A DNA stretch of 64,000 nucleotides from an uncultured Armatimonadota bacterium (GTDB taxonomy: Bacteria; Armatimonadota; Armatimonadia; Armatimonadales; Armatimonadaceae). The stretch lies in the NCBI GenBank assembly GCA_903910385.1, contig CAIVZM010000019.1:62001-126000 (forward strand), in the 5' to 3' direction. The translations under genes were made by a program, and so were the position numbers. Under the pieces are notes generated by a model. That model was given only the letters and a program-made list of their open reading frames with translations, made no database searches and had not been told where the DNA came from. Position 1 is the first letter of the stretch; each line of letters opens with the position of its first letter. This document shows positions 61,995 to 64,000 of the stretch, piece after piece.

Positions 61995-63239
61995 TTATAC
62001 CCATTTCGCTCCACGGGAAAACTCGCTTGTTTTATATTCTTCCCAGATACGGGAGTAGATTACCTGTGTCTGTTTCGCCAGAACATCCCAGTCGAACACG
62101 GTTTTCAGGCGTTCATAGGCGGCGTCCGCCATGTGGCGGGCGAAACCGGGATTCTTCAGGACGCGTGCAATGCCCCATGCAAGCGAGTCTAGATCGCCGC
62201 TGAAGGTGACCGTGCCAGTAACATCATGCTGTACTACTTCGGCTAATCCGCCGGCATTGGACACCACAACAGGAACATGCGCCGCCATCGCTTCCAACGC
62301 AACGATGCCAAAAGGCTCATACAGGGAGGGATATACCGCTACATCCGCCACGCGATACAGATGGTCGCGATCCTCATCGGAGACGCGACCCGCAAAATAA
62401 ACCTGTTGGGTTACGCCCACAGAAGCGGCGAGGCTTTCCAGATGCGCCCGATTACCGCCTCCGGCGATCACGATCTTGGAATCGTAGTATTGACTGCGAA
62501 GACGCGGCAGAACCTCAATCAGAAGTTGCGCTCCCTTTTCTCGCACCATCCGACCGATGAAGAAGATGATTTTCTCATTGGGAGTCGCAAACCGCTGTCG
62601 GAACGCCGCTCTTTCTGGGTCTTCAAAAGGCGTGGAATATTCCCCGATGGAGACGCCGTTGTAGATGATGTCGATTTTGTCCCAGGGGGTCTTCAAGGCG
62701 TACTCAACTTCGCGTCGCATAAAATCGGAGCAGACGATGACACGCCATGCTTCCCATTGCAAATCCCATTCACAGCGGTTGATATAGCGCTGCATATCGT
62801 TGTGGATACCGTTATTCCGACCAAATTCCGTTGCATGAATCGTCGCGACCAGCGGAAGATGGAAGCGATGTTTGAGAGACCGGGCGGAAAACAGTCCCAG
62901 CCAGTCATGCACATGTAGAAGGGTAGGAATTTTCTTTTTGCGTGGCTTCGCCGCTTCAACTGCCCATTGGTCCAGCAGGAGCGCTGCCCTCTCTTCCATT
63001 TTGGCGTTCAGCAGATGCACCCAGTGAATAAAATCGTTGGACGGTTGGTCTACCTGAACGCGATAAATAAAGAGGTTTTCCGCCTGAATCTCCTCCGTTT
63101 CGCCCCCTGCCGCGCCACAGGTGACGACATGGACTTCGATGCCCTGTCGGGCGAGCGCCGGGGAGAGTCCCTCCAGAGCCGCCGCAATTCCCCCTACCCG
63201 CATGGGAGGATACTCCCATGTTAACATTAAAATTCGCAT
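61995..63239 (-). CDS. GT4-family glycosyltransferase (glycogen synthase-like)
   Basis: About 414 residues. MRILMLTWEYPPMRVGG starts an N domain of starch/glycogen-synthase type. FIGRMVREKGAQLLIEVLP and YPSLYEPFGIVALEAMA hold the donor-site Glu residues of GT-B enzymes. It transfers a sugar from a nucleotide donor; a role in alpha-glucan or envelope glycan is inferred. A TTG at 63251 is an alternative start. Confidence 0.88.
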   Translation of the reverse strand: MRILMLTWEYPPMRVGGIAAALEGLSPALARQGIEVHVVTCGAAGGETEEIQAENLFIYRVQVDQPSNDFIHWVHLLNAKMEERAALLLDQWAVEAAKPRKKKIPTLLHVHDWLGLFSARSLKHRFHLPLVATIHATEFGRNNGIHNDMQRYINRCEWDLQWEAWRVIVCSDFMRREVEYALKTPWDKIDIIYNGVSIGEYSTPFEDPERAAFRQRFATPNEKIIFFIGRMVREKGAQLLIEVLPRLRSQYYDSKIVIAGGGNRAHLESLAASVGVTQQVYFAGRVSDEDRDHLYRVADVAVYPSLYEPFGIVALEAMAAHVPVVVSNAGGLAEVVQHDVTGTVTFSGDLDSLAWGIARVLKNPGFARHMADAAYERLKTVFDWDVLAKQTQVIYSRIWEEYKTSEFSRGAKWV

Positions 63240-63328
63240 TGAAACTGCCAAAATTTGGGTTAACCCTCCCGCGAGATTCTAACACGAACCGCGCGAGAAG
63301 TACAGACGCCCCAACCGTCCAGACCTTG

Positions 63329-63370
63329 AATGACTAACGGTAATCTCGAAATGACTAACGGTAATCTCGG
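63329..63370 (-). repeat. 21-bp tandem duplication across a stop codon
   Basis: The unit aatgactaacggtaatctcg plus one variable base is present at 63329-63349 and 63350-63370. It spans the stop of the 63355-63621 gene and keeps the frame, as at cysS. Confidence 0.92.
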
Positions 63371-63621
63371 GAAGAGCGCGTCTGCCGGGACGCTTCGATT
63401 TCTTTCATCCGCTTTTCCAATCGAGTACAGATATCCTGAATCGCCTTCTGGCGTGTCGCTGCGGTAATGGGGGCGTCGCCGCCGCTATGGTTCAACAGAT
63501 GACCATGCGCCGGAGCGTTCGCACGCCATCGCGTCTTTTCCGGTTCATACCAGGAAGTAATGGTAACGCCTTGCCCGGCAACATCGAATCGGGCGCGTTC
63601 GAACTGCTGTAACTCATCCAT
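63355..63621 (-). CDS. Small hypothetical protein
   Basis: 88 residues, no recognised family. The N-terminal half is beta-like (RARFDVAGQGVTITSWYEPEKTRW), and the rest has a charged amphipathic helix (AIQDICTRLEKRMKEIEAS). AAGGA about 10 nt before the ATG supports translation. The final four codons and the stop are repeated beyond the gene. Confidence 0.6.
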   Translation of the reverse strand: MDELQQFERARFDVAGQGVTITSWYEPEKTRWRANAPAHGHLLNHSGGDAPITAATRQKAIQDICTRLEKRMKEIEASRQTRSSRDYR

Positions 63622-63659
63622 GATTCCATCCTTACCTCTTTGATTCGAGGCTCTTACAA

Positions 63660-63702
63660 AAACGAAAAGCGCAGTCAGATCGAAATTTCGATTTGACTGC
63701 GC
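63660..63702 (-). terminator. Terminator of the RRM gene
   Basis: Arms at 63669-63685 and 63686-63702 (gcgcagtca.atcgaaat and its near complement, one mismatch), then cttttcgttttt on the minus strand. Confidence 0.85.
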
Positions 63703-63765
63703 CCTCTAACCGTGTTTCACCGTCCTGCGGTGAGGGTGGTTTTTCGTCGCTTACGCAACAGGGAA

Positions 63766-64000
63766 CTACCAGCGTCCGCCGCCACCGCCGCCGCGATTAC
63801 CGCCGCCGCCGCCGTAGCCGCCACCGGAGCGTCCGCCGCCGCCGCCCGCGCGATCTTCACGGGGCTTGGCTTCGTTGACCGTCAGCGAACGTCCGTCCAG
63901 GTTGTAGCCATTGAACTTCGCGATAGCCGCCTGCGCTTCAGAAGCGTTGGGCATTTCGACAAAGCCGAAGCCTTTGGACTGACCGGAATACTTGTCTTCG
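63766..64000 (-). CDS. Glycine-rich RNA-binding protein (RRM), C-terminal part (cut by window end)
   Basis: The frame is open to the window edge. KGFGFVEMPNASEAQAAI is the RNP1 motif of an RRM, followed by FNGYNLDGRSLTVNEAKP and a tail of Gly/Arg/Ser repeats ending GGGGRW. Such proteins bind RNA and are often induced by cold or stress. The RNP2 strand lies beyond the window. The tail is encoded by a gcc-rich low-complexity tract. Confidence 0.92.
   Translation of the reverse strand, partial: EDKYSGQSKGFGFVEMPNASEAQAAIAKFNGYNLDGRSLTVNEAKPREDRAGGGGGRSGGGYGGGGGNRGGGGGGRW

Overview
The window looks like chromosomal DNA of a diderm bacterium at roughly 53-55% GC. The gene set is RND efflux, heptose enzymes gmhA/gmhB, an exosortase-type PEP-CTERM remnant, paired DUF1553/DUF1501 secreted proteins, phytanoyl-CoA-dioxygenase-like proteins, GH26/GH172/sialate-esterase-type carbohydrate enzymes, and RNase Y with YmdB. 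That mix resembles Armatimonadota and relatives more than Proteobacteria or classical Planctomycetes. This placement is inference from gene content only; there is no rRNA in the window. I saw no tRNA, CRISPR array, insertion sequence or prophage.

Layout: 1-2,004 holds the tail of a myo-inositol oxygenase and a convergent menaquinone pair (prenyl synthase, menG). 2,230-12,107 holds a GH172-type enzyme, two short + strand transcripts with a shared two-hairpin shape that run into a membrane protein and a DUF3445 haem N-demethylase, a rhodanese, an RCK-pore-RCK channel and a DUF1553-DUF1501 operon. 12,237-16,252 holds a secreted barrel protein, a GH26 enzyme and a dioxygenase. 16,591-19,748 is the cinA-thpR-recA cluster. 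19,839-24,235 holds an ECF sigma factor with putative anti-sigma, an HD hydrolase, a rhomboid-like protein and alr. 24,371-30,908 is a run of secreted proteins, a histidine phosphatase and an M16 peptidase pair. 30,901-37,367 holds a dicarboxylate symporter with a coupled small ORF, a PEP-CTERM remnant, ppk and a heptose cluster. 37,959-44,425 holds cysS, a second DUF1553-DUF1501 pair and a second dioxygenase. 44,531-50,928 holds a small HNH protein, MarR and an RND efflux operon. 51,050-58,141 holds recX, a cyclase-like/PPR-like fusion protein, rny-ymdB, a secreted PKD-like protein and a UbiA-family prenyltransferase. 58,151-64,000 holds a VOC membrane protein, a lipoprotein with repeats in its signal peptide, a sialate O-acetylesterase, a GT4 glycosyltransferase, a small protein and a glycine-rich RRM protein cut by the window end.

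Most notable: (1) a protein fusing a class III nucleotide-cyclase-like domain to an array whose Pro residues recur every 32 residues in the pattern of pentatricopeptide repeats; (2) two neighbouring promoter-hairpin-terminator leaders of matching design; (3) four genes where a TATAAT-like box sits exactly 6 nt before the start codon, implying leaderless mRNAs; (4) in-frame tandem duplications (two of 21 bp across stop codons, one 15-bp array inside a lipoprotein signal peptide). All functional assignments come from motif recognition by eye; no search was run.
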